From Aphelidium insulamus (lineage: Eukaryota; Aphelidiomycota; Aphelidea; Aphelidiaceae), in NCBI GenBank assembly GCA_036784855.1, contig JAZDSV010000005.1, forward strand, positions 310,001 through 374,000: a DNA stretch of 64,000 nucleotides, written 5' to 3'. The translations under genes and the position numbers were made by a program. This document shows, one piece after another, positions 33,259 through 43,431 of the stretch. The notes below the pieces were generated by a model. It saw nothing but the letters and a program-made list of their open reading frames with translations. It did no database searches and had not been told where the DNA came from. Numbering within the stretch: position 1 is the stretch's first letter; each line of letters starts with the position of its first letter.

Positions 33259-35981
33259 ATGGCCGCTCTGCGTCGCCCTGACAGTCAACACGTTCACCGT
33301 CTATGCTCCAACCAAGTTATTGTATCGCTAGCTGTGGCGGTCAAGGAACTGGTGGAGAATGCCTTGGATGCTGGTGCTACTCGCATAGGTACCGTCATTC
33401 TACTGCGCAAACTCATTCACAACAAGCCGCAGAGATCAAGCTGCAGCAGTATGGCGCCGCCAGCATTGAAGTAGCTGACAACGGCCATGGAATCGGCGCA
33501 GAGCATCACGCATCCATCGGTATCTACTAGGATCTCGCAGCCTACTCACACCGTGCTGTGTGCAGCGCGCAAGCACTGGACCAGCAAGCTGAGGCAGTTT
33601 GAAGACTTGGACGCGGTGCGCTCGTACGGGTTCCGCGGCGAAGCCCTCAGCTCTCTGTGTGCCATGAGCCAGATGACGGTGCTCACTCGATGTGCCAAGG
33701 ATTTCGATGCCGGATTCTTACTTGCATTTGACTCCGACGGACAGCTCGAGTCATCCGTGTCGGCACCGCGGCAGGTCAGAACCATACTTGACAGTGTGTG
33801 CTGCACGCTCACATCAACACTTTAGGTGGGCACCACTGTGACGCTAAAGAATCTGTTCAGTCCATTGCCGGTGCGGTTCCGCGAGTTTCAGCGCAACTTG
33901 AAGCGCGAATACGCCAAGTGCATCGACATGGTGCAAGAGTACGCACTGGTGGCTTCACATGTGCGGTTCTATGTCTGCAATACGTTGGCATCCAATAAGT
34001 CTGTGTTGCGTCAAGATATTATATTTTCAGTTGTTGAGTAATGATACATCCACAGACGCAACGTAGTACTGTCTACGAATGGCGGCGGTTCTCTACGAGA
34101 TTCTATTGCGGCCGTTTTTGACCGGAAACTAGCTGCGGCACTGCAGTCCTTCTCGATGGAGTGCACGTATGTCTATATGTAAACTTGATACACTATACTC
34201 ATTGCCGCACAATAGTAATGTTGTTGTGGAGGGGTTTCTGTCTAAAGCAGGCGCTGGAAACGGACGGTCCACTACTGATAGACAATATTGCTTCGTGAAC
34301 GGACGGCCGTGCGAGCTGCCAAAGGTGCGTCAGCTCACCAATTCCTCTTAACTTACTTGTGTATATTCAGGCCACCCGTGCCGTTAATGAGATTTATAAA
34401 ACATACAGCAGTTTACAATACCCCGTGATGTTTCTATCGTTGAAACTGGAACCTGGTACGTTAGTGTTCGGATTTATATATTATCGATATTGATTTTTAG
34501 GTTCGTTCGATGTCAATGTCACGCCCGACAAGCGCACGATATTCATTCATGATGAAGCCGCTTTATTGTCAGCTCTCAAGGTGGGTAGCAAAAATAACTT
34601 CATTGTTATATGTCTCACCTCGTAAGTGTCAAGTAGAAGAGTTTTGTCAGTCATCGGCTGCAAGTTTCGCCATACCGCAACCGCTTTCGTCTTCAGCTGC
34701 GAGTAACAATGCACCAAGCACGAGTGGCATAAAGTCTCCTATTACTGCTCGAGATTCTTCGCTAAAAATGGTGCCATATTCAGCCGACAGCAACATAACC
34801 AGTACATTTCATTCGTCCACTAAACTAGCGGCGAAAGCTGTTCCCTCTTCGCCAAGAAATTCAGTCAATGAGAAGCGGCCCAGCTATCAAATAACGATAT
34901 CCGATGAACCTCTTGACGATAGTAGGCACAAGAGAAAGCTTGTCGCACGCGATGAAGTCAACACGGCGCCACACTTGACTGGAGAATTAAATCTTCCGAT
35001 GGTAACAGATCCTGCACCTCCTTCAAAATTGGAAGCAGATTGTGCGCCTACTTCATTCGTGGAATTAGATTCTGCACCTCCTGCAATCTTTAACACAGAT
35101 CCTGCACCGCTTACATTCTTTACCCGCAAAACTCGACTTATAGAGGTGGACGCTGATCGCGTGAAGCGCAGAACCCGCCACACTTTTCGCACTGCGAGGC
35201 AGAAGCGTGATACCATGGTAACGAAGCAGCAATTGGATGGCGATGACTCGGCCTCAGAGGCGCAGCTTGAACGCATTCTGTGTCGCCAAGATTTTGAACG
35301 CATGACAATAGTGGGGCAGTTCAATCTGGGATTTATAATGGCATCGCTGCGTTGTGGAGACCAGAGCGAACTATTTATAATCGACCAGCACGCTTCCGAT
35401 GAAAAGTTCCGCTTTGAGCAGTTGTCGCAAAATGAAATCACTTCGGCACAGCGGCTAGTATGGTAAGATTATTGCATATAAATCCTATATTGCGCGCTCT
35501 GAAGAACTTACGCAGCCCACTTGCACTGAACCTGAGCCCCACCCAACTTTTGGTGGTTCAAGAAAATCAAAGCGAAATCAAGCGAAATGGATTTGACGTG
35601 GACTTGAGCGAATGCGAGAACAGCGACATGCCGCGGCCCACACTACGCAGCCTGCCTATGTTGAAGGGACGCACATTCGATGTGGCGGATCTGGACGAAC
35701 TCCTGCATCTGATGGCTCAGCGTCCCAACGAAACAGTGCGCTGCTCCAAAGTGCGCACAATATTGGCGTCCAAGGCGTGTCGTACCGCATGGATGGTGGG
35801 GCACGCAATGAACGTGAAGGAAATGGAAGCCGTTGTACGGCAAATGAGCACCATGCATCATCCGTGGGTACGTACTAATATATATATATATATATATAAT
35901 ATATATAATCAATGCGAACTGACCAAATAGAATTGTCCACACGGCCGACCAACAATGCGTTGGCTGTTCTCGACTAATTAA
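33259..35981 (+). CDS. PMS2: MutL-homologue mismatch-repair endonuclease subunit (PMS2 / yeast Pms1)
   Basis: PMS2 pairs with MLH1 to form MutL-alpha, which nicks the error-containing strand in mismatch repair. The N-terminal GHKL ATPase has [25 protein letters not shown], and [13 protein letters not shown]. Then come [21 protein letters not shown] and INVTPDKR-type ([11 protein letters not shown]) motifs. A variable, Ser/Pro-rich linker follows. The C-terminal domain has [14 protein letters not shown], the endonuclease motif [12 protein letters not shown], and the metal-site [12 protein letters not shown] and [10 protein letters not shown] motifs. I rebuild eleven exons. The last intron contains an (AT)n run (~35880-35905). 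The next gene starts only 10 bp after the stop. Confidence 0.94.
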
Positions 35982-35991
35982 TAGAATTTTC

Positions 35992-36462
35992 ATGGAATTC
36001 CCAAAGCGACGACAGGCCGCCGCCGTGGATGCCGCCGGCGCTGAAAATTCCGGCGATGCTGTCCTCGGTGACAAGGCGCAGCTCTCACAGGAGGACATTG
36101 AGTTCCTACGCAGCATTGACGCGCCTACGGGCGAGGCGGACGCTTCACTGGCGCTGACGGACAGCCCAACCGTCTGGGAGCACGTGGTGGCCAAGGTAAC
36201 CCAGCGACCCCTGATAGCCGCCAGCTTTGGCGCTACCTGCGTCGCCATGGCGTTGATGGTGCGTGCGCGCAACAACGCTAATGAAATGAATCGCTGGGGA
36301 CGGTGGCGCTTGGCGCTGCAGGGAATCACGTTCGGCGCCGTGACGTATGCCATGTATATGGACGGCCGACAGTCGCACAACTCGCCGTTCCCGTGGGAGT
36401 GGCAAAAGACTAAAATCGCCGACCAACTACAGCAGCAGCAGGCTAGCACGCAGGACAAATAA
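35992..36462 (+). CDS. HIG1-domain mitochondrial membrane protein
   Basis: Single exon, 156 aa. The hydrophilic N-terminus leads to a HIG1 domain: RPLIAASFGATCVAMALMV, then a basic loop with NRWGRWRLALQGITFGAVTYAMY. This gives two transmembrane helices joined by the QG..T motif typical of Rcf1/HIGD proteins, which associate with respiratory supercomplexes in the inner mitochondrial membrane. The tail is Gln-rich. It lies 10 bp from the MutL stop, and its own stop is 25 bp from the convergent SANT-SWIRM-OTU stop. Confidence 0.82.
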   Translation: MEFPKRRQAAAVDAAGAENSGDAVLGDKAQLSQEDIEFLRSIDAPTGEADASLALTDSPTVWEHVVAKVTQRPLIAASFGATCVAMALMVRARNNANEMNRWGRWRLALQGITFGAVTYAMYMDGRQSHNSPFPWEWQKTKIADQLQQQQASTQDK

Positions 36463-36487
36463 AACAACAACTATATTATACAGCATA

Positions 36488-39047
36488 TCAAGAAGAAGAC
36501 TCGTTCTTGTCCACCTCGCTGAGGCGATACACAGACACATAGTGGTTTGACGTGTCAGTGCGGGTCTTGGACGGCTTCCACGCAATGTTCAAGGAGGGAA
36601 ATGCGCGTTCAGAGTCGTTGCCAGTAGGCAAAAGAAGCTCGTCCAACTTGTTCGAGGGCATGTCCAACTGTTGCGGCTTCCTATCACGTGCTCGCTGACG
36701 AGGACAGAACTCAAAGTGCGCAAGTTTGCCGTTGTCGTTCTCAAAGTACACTCGAACAGTTTGCTGGTAGCGCGCGGCAAATGCAGCTATGCACACGGCG
36801 TCCCCGACCTCTTTGCGCGTTGATATCTTGTCCAGGTACCTTGCCACGTACGTAGGAATTGCGCGATCACTGACAGTACATTGCATCTCCAAGTCTGTCT
36901 GTGAGTCAGTGGAGCCCATCCCAAAGATATCCAACGCGTATTCCGACACATTCTGTCGGATCTCATCCACAATGTGGCCCCGTAATCGATGCGCGAGTTC
37001 ACTTAGAATTTGGCGTCGGGCTGCTGGCCTTGCTTCAGCAAGCGCTGGCCAGCGGTTGTAGCATGAGAGCAGTTGATCTACCAGTGCTTCAAAGAGGCAG
37101 TCGCCATCAGCATTCCCCTCATCCACCACACGGAAACCATTGTCATGCACAAAGTCATTGAACACTTTCTTAACCTCCAGTTGAGATAAAAACTTCCTTC
37201 GTAACTCTACCAAATTTTAATTGATGGATACCCAACTGTAGAACATACCATCCGGCAAATGAGCGAGCCAATTCTCCACCTCGTCCCGGCTAAAATATTG
37301 TGCATTCCGTATCAACAGCCGTGCCTGCTCCATTTCAGGCCTGCCAAGTCTTGGCTTCTTCTTGACATCTCCGTGCACTATAGTCTGACCCTCCAGTAAA
37401 CTCTCCTCGATCCACTGGCCAGTCACATCATCGCGAACCCGCCTACTCCGCTTCTTCACGTTCCATGTACGACAGACAGCAAGCAAGTCATTGACATCGA
37501 TACTCTCGCAATCGCCGAAAGAAAGATCAAGCTTGGCCAGACAAGAAGAGTCAAACTGGCTACGAATATAGGCGAAAAGGTCTGATTCCGACGCAGAGGA
37601 GAGACCAAGTGTCCGCGCCTGCAACCTCCACTCCTTGGTGTCGAGACTCGTACGGCATTTCTGCAGCAGTGTGCTCAACTGCAATTCGTGCTTCTCATCC
37701 CAGGCGTCGGAGTTGGCGTCACTGCGCGGTAAAGGCGGCAGTGTGCGACCCATATCAGATCCTCCATCCGTTTTGTTGATGTAGCCTTCGCGGTCCAGAA
37801 AGTCGAATATGCGGCTCTGTGCGTTCACATCTCCCTCCCTGATACCAGCTCGAGATCCTGCCGATCAATAAGGTGTGGACTAGTACATGAATGTGAATCT
37901 TACGTGACTTTGTCAGTCGGAATGGCTTTGTGGCTTCCCATGCGTTCATAATGTGATTCCGTATGCGCAGATATCGTGATGGTGTCTTTGTGTGCAGCAC
38001 TCGCGGATGAATCTTGGCCAGCTCGGCTGGAGAGTCGGTCAGCAAATGAAACCACTCGGGCAGCGCGGCCATCTCTGCCTTTGTGGGCTGGTCGCGCGGC
38101 AATCGTGGTGGGATGGCACCGGATTCTTCGGAATCCACCACATCAACTTCACCGTCGTCAACATCATCACCACCGTCACTCTGCTCTGGTGACGGTGGCA
38201 GATTGACCAGAGTAGTGGGCACAATGTCGTCGCATCGCATAATGTCCAGGTCTGATGAGTCCGAGTCGTTCGAGTCGCTGACAGCCGCTACACTAGCCAC
38301 AGCATTATCTTCTGTTTTTGCGCTGCTCTCCGTTCCGCTATCAGCACCGTCCACAGGCTTGCTGGAAGGCACACTGGCATCACTGCACTTGCCGACGCGC
38401 TTCAGGTGTCTACCCCGATTCTTGCACTGCACTGTATTCCTCGTCGGTATCCGATCCGATATCAAGGCCCAGTGTCCGTATCCAAACAGCGCTATGCCTT
38501 GCAGTAGGAGTTCATCCTCCTCGGCAGTCCAACGCATGTTGAATGTGGCGGACACTGGCTGCTTGGGCCGCGGCGGTTTCGGCTTTGCAAGTCGAGAACT
38601 ATCATCCGTAGAGACAACTTGTGGCGCTAATAATGCCGTCTTCACATTATAAGGCGTAGTTCGCGGAGAAATTGGCGGGGAGTCGGCAGTAGGCATAGCG
38701 GACACGTCTTGTGGATTACACGTACCCAGCTCTTGGTGCCACCAGTCAGTCGAGTCTGAAAGCGCGGGCATCTCGTTATATGCTGCCACCTCCGCAGTAT
38801 AGTGCGAGGAAGGCGATATGGAAGCCTGTGCACCAGAGTCTTGGTTCAGCAGCGAGACGATGAGGTCACGCGACGCCGCGTCAATCTCGGCGTCGGTGGG
38901 GACAGATTGCCGCAAAGCGGTGGCAAACGAGTTGTGAGCCTCATCTGACGCGTCGTCGTCCACCGTATCCACATCGATAATGGGCTCATCTGCACTGAGC
39001 GCGCTGCTCTCTGCGGGCGCGGCACCGAATCGTTCTTCGGCTGCCAT
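36488..39047 (-). CDS. SANT-SWIRM-OTU protein, predicted chromatin deubiquitinase
   Basis: Three exons (39047-37904, 37857-37249, 37206-36488) total exactly 824 codons including the stop. In order: an acidic N-terminus; a SANT/Myb domain (RWTAEEDELLLQGIALFGYG.W, RNTVQCKNRGRHLK, about residues 170-220); and a second acidic stretch. A SWIRM domain follows (PEWFHLL, KTPSRYLRIRNHIMNAWE, GDVNAQSRIFDFLDREGYIN). The C-terminus is an OTU protease domain with the nucleophile in EGNADGDCLFEALVDQLL and a catalytic His in SNHYVSVYRL. SANT plus SWIRM is the layout of the histone H2A deubiquitinase MYSM1, but here the metalloprotease MPN domain is replaced by a cysteine-protease OTU. Both junctions have clean GT-AG sites and consistent phase. 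Confidence 0.83.
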
Positions 39048-39236
39048 GCGCGTTTTTCTTTTTTTTCCCTTGCTAACACCGAATAAGCTAATGCTGACTC
39101 ATTAAATCCTTTTACTGAACACCTTGCCGCCAACACCTCTCCGCCCCCCAACAACAGCATAAATAGAGTTTGCCCTGACGCCTACACTTAATCGTGCAAC
39201 TTAAAGCCTCTCTGCAACTCTTACTATAATTATACA

Positions 39237-39260
39237 CATATATATATATATATATATATT
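39237..39260. repeat. (TA)n run
   Basis: A simple TA-dinucleotide repeat lies in the 380-bp intergenic stretch 39048-39427. This stretch is the upstream region of the SANT-SWIRM-OTU gene and the downstream region of the ankyrin-like gene. I see no gene there. Confidence 0.9.
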
Positions 39261-39427
39261 TGCATCCTGCTGGAGTAATCGTACAGTAATTATACGTTGA
39301 GTGTGAAATATATATGCGAATTATCTGCGGGAATCTCATCGGCACATCATTACTTTGCAGTTATATATATTGTACTTATACTATACTATCATAAAGTACT
39401 CTTATCATCATCAACGTGCAAGTGACA

Positions 39428-40405
39428 TCATAGCCGGCGAGAGAGCAGTGCCATGTCATCCTCGGATGGATGGGCGGATTGCGCAACAACGTCAGCAAGA
39501 AATGGCTCAGGTGCACCCATGGCTGCGGCCCACTCCTGAATATCGGTGTGGCCATGCAGCGCGGCAAAGTACCGCACTCGATCGTCCCACGGACACCCAT
39601 TGTCCCGGGCCCACTTTAGCGCAGCAAGGTGTCCGCCCCAGGCAGCGGCGGCCGTGACCTCGGCTGTGCACTGATAGCCTCCATGCTTGATAGCCCACTG
39701 CAGTACGTGCAGGTGGCCGCCCTTGACCGCCTTCACCGCGACATCATTGTCACGCGGCGGAAACCCACTGTTGAGCGCCCACTGCAACACATCCAGACGC
39801 CCGTTGGCAGCCGCTATGGAACAGAGAAACTGGTCGCGCGGGCACTTGTTTTCGACGGCCCACTGTAACACATTTAGGTGCCCGTGAGCTGCGGCATTGG
39901 CCAGGTCGGCACGCCGCATGTGCACATCCTTTGTCACGAGCCACTGCAGCATCGGCACATTGCCGCTGGTGGCCGCGATGGAACACGCGTCAGGCGGCAG
40001 CTCAGCATTGCGGTCCATGTACAGATACTCTGCGACATTCGCTTCGCCGCATGCGATGGCGGCCGCGAGAAGTGCCTGCAGTTGGTCTGCAGTCACTGCG
40101 GCGCCGGACTCGACAACATATCTGGTCAGTGGCAGCGATTGTACGGGCACGCTGTACGCGGTACGTCGACTACTGTCAGTGACGCGGTCGTGCACGTCCC
40201 GAAACGGCCGAGATACGGCGCCAAACTGCAGATATCGCGGCATCGGCAGCCATGTCAGGATCTCCGACACCAGCGGCACATTGCGCAACACCGTCGTTGC
40301 GGCATCATTGACATCTGTGACACCGCGGTGTCTTTTGGGTGCTGTGGGTGCCGCGTGACAGCCAGCAGCCGCTACAATAACTGCGCACAGTATTATACTG
40401 TTCAT
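39428..40405 (-). CDS. F-box-like/ankyrin-type repeat protein
   Basis: Intronless, 325 aa. A hydrophobic N-terminus (MNSIILCAVIVAAAGCHAAP) looks like a signal peptide. It is followed by an F-box-like stretch (VPLVSEILTWLPMPRYLQFGAVSR). At least six ankyrin-type repeats have the pattern (A)AA.G(H)L.VLQWA...GCPW, for example AHGHLNVLQWAVENKCP and ANGRLDVLQWALNSGFP. This repeat subtype is common in amoebae, brown algae and giant viruses. GC content and neighbourhood match the host, so I treat it as a cellular gene. The signal-like start conflicts with an F-box role and is unresolved. Confidence 0.7.
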   Translation of the reverse strand: MNSIILCAVIVAAAGCHAAPTAPKRHRGVTDVNDAATTVLRNVPLVSEILTWLPMPRYLQFGAVSRPFRDVHDRVTDSSRRTAYSVPVQSLPLTRYVVESGAAVTADQLQALLAAAIACGEANVAEYLYMDRNAELPPDACSIAATSGNVPMLQWLVTKDVHMRRADLANAAAHGHLNVLQWAVENKCPRDQFLCSIAAANGRLDVLQWALNSGFPPRDNDVAVKAVKGGHLHVLQWAIKHGGYQCTAEVTAAAAWGGHLAALKWARDNGCPWDDRVRYFAALHGHTDIQEWAAAMGAPEPFLADVVAQSAHPSEDDMALLSRRL

Positions 40406-40467
40406 GGAAGAGCGAGTGAGAGATCATTGAATCCCATGTTGGATCTCACTGCATCTTGGTCACGTGT

Positions 40468-40494
40468 CGTCGTCTTCTTCTTCTTCTTCTTCAT
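40468..40494. repeat. (CTT)n microsatellite
   Basis: A run of TTC/CTT triplets lies upstream of the ankyrin-like gene. The stretch 40406-40669 otherwise shows nothing I can name. Confidence 0.85.
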
Positions 40495-40669
40495 GGCGCT
40501 CTATACAGCACATTACTTGCAATATATAAGCGCGCGTATATAGAAAGTGCCAGTCAAATCTGTCAAAGTAATGCAGATACAAGGATAAAGTATAGTTGGT
40601 GGTCAAAAGGAAAACAATTTGTATTGTTGACAGTGTGTGCATACCACACAAGCACATAGAGCCATATAT

Positions 40670-41378
40670 CTACTGCGTGGGCTGAGGCTTGACCAGCGAC
40701 ACCGGACACTTTACATTGTCCAGACAGTACTGGCTGACGGAGCCGAGCACAAATCTGCACTGATTTAACAACACACATCACGTACAACATAACGTATATA
40801 TACATTGATGGCAATAGCAAGCAGAGACACCTACTTGCTTAGGCGGCTCTTTTCGTGCGTGCCCATCATGAGCAGGTCGGGCGAGAAGGCGTCGCTAAAC
40901 TCTTTCAAAATCTCGCCGACAGAGTTCTGACGCTCCAGCAGCACAAACTCGTACCGTATCTAAGTGAGGGGTGGCGGGAGTTAGCTGCCAGTGCACAGAC
41001 CCGGCATGCATGTGCACATACAGTGTCGGCGGCGCACGCATCCAAGTGTGCCAGCAGCAGCTTCATGTCCTGCCGCGCTCCCTCATGCGCCTCCAGATTG
41101 TAGCCGGTTTGCAGGTGGTCAATGTAGGGCAGCGTGCTCGGCGGCGTCTGCGACACTGCGTACACAAAGTAGAGCTTGTACGGGGCCGCGGTGCCCGCCT
41201 CGTCGTCCACGTCGGCGGCGCCATCGGGGGCTGGCACCGGTGCGGCCGGGGTGCTGTTGTCGCCGCGCGCAATCCGCTTGCACACGTCTATGGCGAACTG
41301 GATGGCGGCGTGGCAGGCGTGGTCGTTGTTGACGGCGCAGGCGACCGTGAACGGCGTGCTGGCTGCTGCTGCCGTCAT
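40670..41378 (-). CDS. Universal stress protein (UspA) domain protein
   Basis: Three exons from the ATG at 41378. The first covers the start of a Usp fold (FTVACAVNNDHACHAAIQFAI) with an acidic/Ala-rich insertion, then LYFVYAVSQ. The second has RYEFVLLERQNSVGEILKEF and PDLLMMGTHEKSRLSK. The third has LGSVSQYCLDNVKCPVSLVK, the family's G..S..V....CPV.V motif. The usual ATP-binding G-2X-G-9X-G(S/T) is only partly matched (GTHEKSRLSKCRFVLGS). The divergent gene on the + strand starts 51 bp away. Confidence 0.8.
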
Positions 41379-41429
41379 TGTCCCGTTGTGTACTGTGTGC
41401 TGTGTCTGTGTGTCTGTGACCTGTGTCGG

Positions 41430-43320
41430 ATGTCGCCGTCGTTGCGCTGCGAGTCGTCGTTTGCCGTCGCCTTGTGGCTCTCTGAGCGTGACAAGCGTGT
41501 CCACGGTACGTGCCAGGTGACTCACCTACGGCTACGGGTATGCTAGGTGCGCACGTGCTCACAGGTGCTCGTTGGTAGACAAGGCCGTGACGGCCGCCAT
41601 CAATGCCGTCGTGGGCGGCGCTTCGGCGTGCACCTGCCACCTTCTGCTGCCCAAGCGCATATTCGGCCATGACACTGGCCGCGTGGACAAGCTGCGGAGC
41701 TGGTTGCGTGGTGATGGCGGTGCTGCTGCTACTGTCCGCCCGGTTAGCGTGGAGCTCGTTCGGCACGGACAGGATGCCCCGATGCGTCTGCTGGGTACGC
41801 TGCTCTGTCACACTTGCCCTACATACCGCTGACCAGTGTCTGGTCAGAGTGGCTGATGTCGCTGCTGTATGCCACGGAGGACTCTGATATCTCGGCAACC
41901 CGGGACACGCATTATGTCCTGGCTGCCGATATCGACCTGTTGCCCATCATGCCGATTTTGCGGCTCATTGCACGTCGTCACCGGCTCACCCTTCTCTGGT
42001 ACTCGGAGTCTGAAGTGAGTCTGTGGAGTCTGTGTATTGTCTCTGTGTGCGTGTATAGTTATGCGTGAATGAGCATGATAATAGTAACACGTATGGTAGA
42101 CGAGCTGGCTGAGCGAGAGTATGGAGGGCACGCCGGAGCTAGGGCCGCCCAGTGCTGATGACGATGTAGTGTCACCCGTCCTTCAAAACACCGGCAGTGG
42201 AGCCAATGCGTACGTTACTGAACGGGCTCTCTATATTATACACATTTATCTATTTACGCAGCTATATGGACGCGGCCGACTTGTCGGATGATTTGTTTGG
42301 TGAAACAGAATCGGCGGGCAAAGATGTCAGTAGCGATGCCGCAGGTGAAGTTAGCCAAGTGGCTCCGCATGCTACAGCGGCACCAGGTGATGCAAACAAA
42401 AAGTCTCCTGGAAAGGGTATGTTCTTTCGTGCCAGACTTTCGTTTAATCGCTTGATACAGCACGAGAAACCATGAAGACGTTCTCGTGGCAAAAAACATT
42501 GGATGTCGGGCCACAAGCTCATGTTGGCTGGGGTGAAGGCGGCAGTAAAGAATCAACAATGAAGATATCTATGAGCGGGTCCAGCACCGATGTTCATGCT
42601 GCTGCAACTGACGTCAACTCCGTCACGGATTCTTTAAAGAAAATCGAGCCTTTTGCTTCCAAAGTCGAGCGTTCCGTTGCCGACAATGCTACCACAGTCA
42701 AGCGCACAAAGAACGGCGTGCCGGAAGGATTTGATATTCTGAATACGCTGCCAACGCTGCAGACAATGTATGATCTGACGAGAAACACTTCCGAAGCTTT
42801 TCACCAGGTTACTACGATTAATGGCGCCACCGATGTCGGCCACCGTTTCAAGGCACTCGGATTCGCCAAGCTACATCACATGATTGAGCACATGATCGCA
42901 GAGGGACTGCTGAAAGCGCACTACACCGGCGCAGATCGGGTCGCACTGTCCGTGAAGGGTTTTTGCTTCCTGTTGGAGAATGACGGCGGCAATCGATCGA
43001 TCAGCGCTCTGGATCGGTCCGAGGCTGAAGCTGCACGCTTGCTGCGAGGCGTAATTTTGTCTCACTCGCCGCCGCTTATGCAGGCCCTTCTGTACGCACT
43101 CTTTGACGTTCCCCGCGTTCGCATCCGATTCAATGAACCGGTCAAGGCCACGCAGATCGAGACGCTGTTCGAGTCCTTTATGGGCGAGCGCTTTGTTGTC
43201 TATCTGAAGCGAGCGGTGGCCATGAACGTCATTGAGTTCAACATCACTGATGATGGCGACGATGGCCTGATCACCCTGTCGAAGAGTTTGCTGAAGAAGT
43301 GTGCGAGCAAGCACGCGTAG
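41430..43320 (+). CDS. Unrecognised protein, possibly with an NYN/PIN-like N-terminal domain
   Basis: Six exons join in frame, with introns near 41504-41575, 41796-41849, 42015-42099, 42210-42261 and 42417-42460. The N-terminal ~150 residues alternate hydrophobic strands and helices. The stretch YVLAADIDLLPIMPILRLIARRHRLTLLW recalls the GD.DF.P...L...G...V element of NYN/PIN nuclease-like domains, but the Asp pattern is incomplete. A Ser/Asp-rich linker follows. The C-terminal half is helical and may contain winged-helix-like units (HRFKALGFAKLHHMIEHMIAEGLL). An ATG at 42472 might be read as a separate gene start, but the intron at 42417-42460 joins both parts in frame. Confidence 0.5.
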
Positions 43321-43431
43321 TACTAGTCCGTCACTTTTCACCTGTCAATTGCATCAAATAAACCGCATTTTGGACAAATTGTGCTAAAAACGCTATGCTC
43401 CATGTTCTATTTGTCCGGTGAGCGCCACTAA

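Noticed and set aside
36488-37213. OTU domain as a separate gene
   Set aside because: The frame has no usable ATG before the catalytic Cys (it opens at TTG), and a canonical intron at 37207-37248 joins it in frame to the SWIRM exon.
39428-40405. Giant-virus origin of the ankyrin-type gene
   Set aside because: The repeat subtype is shared with giant viruses, but GC content and flanking genes are host-like, and no viral hallmark gene is nearby.
42472-43320. Separate gene starting at the ATG at 42472
   Set aside because: An intron at 42417-42460 links the upstream exons in exactly this frame, and no intergenic space would remain.
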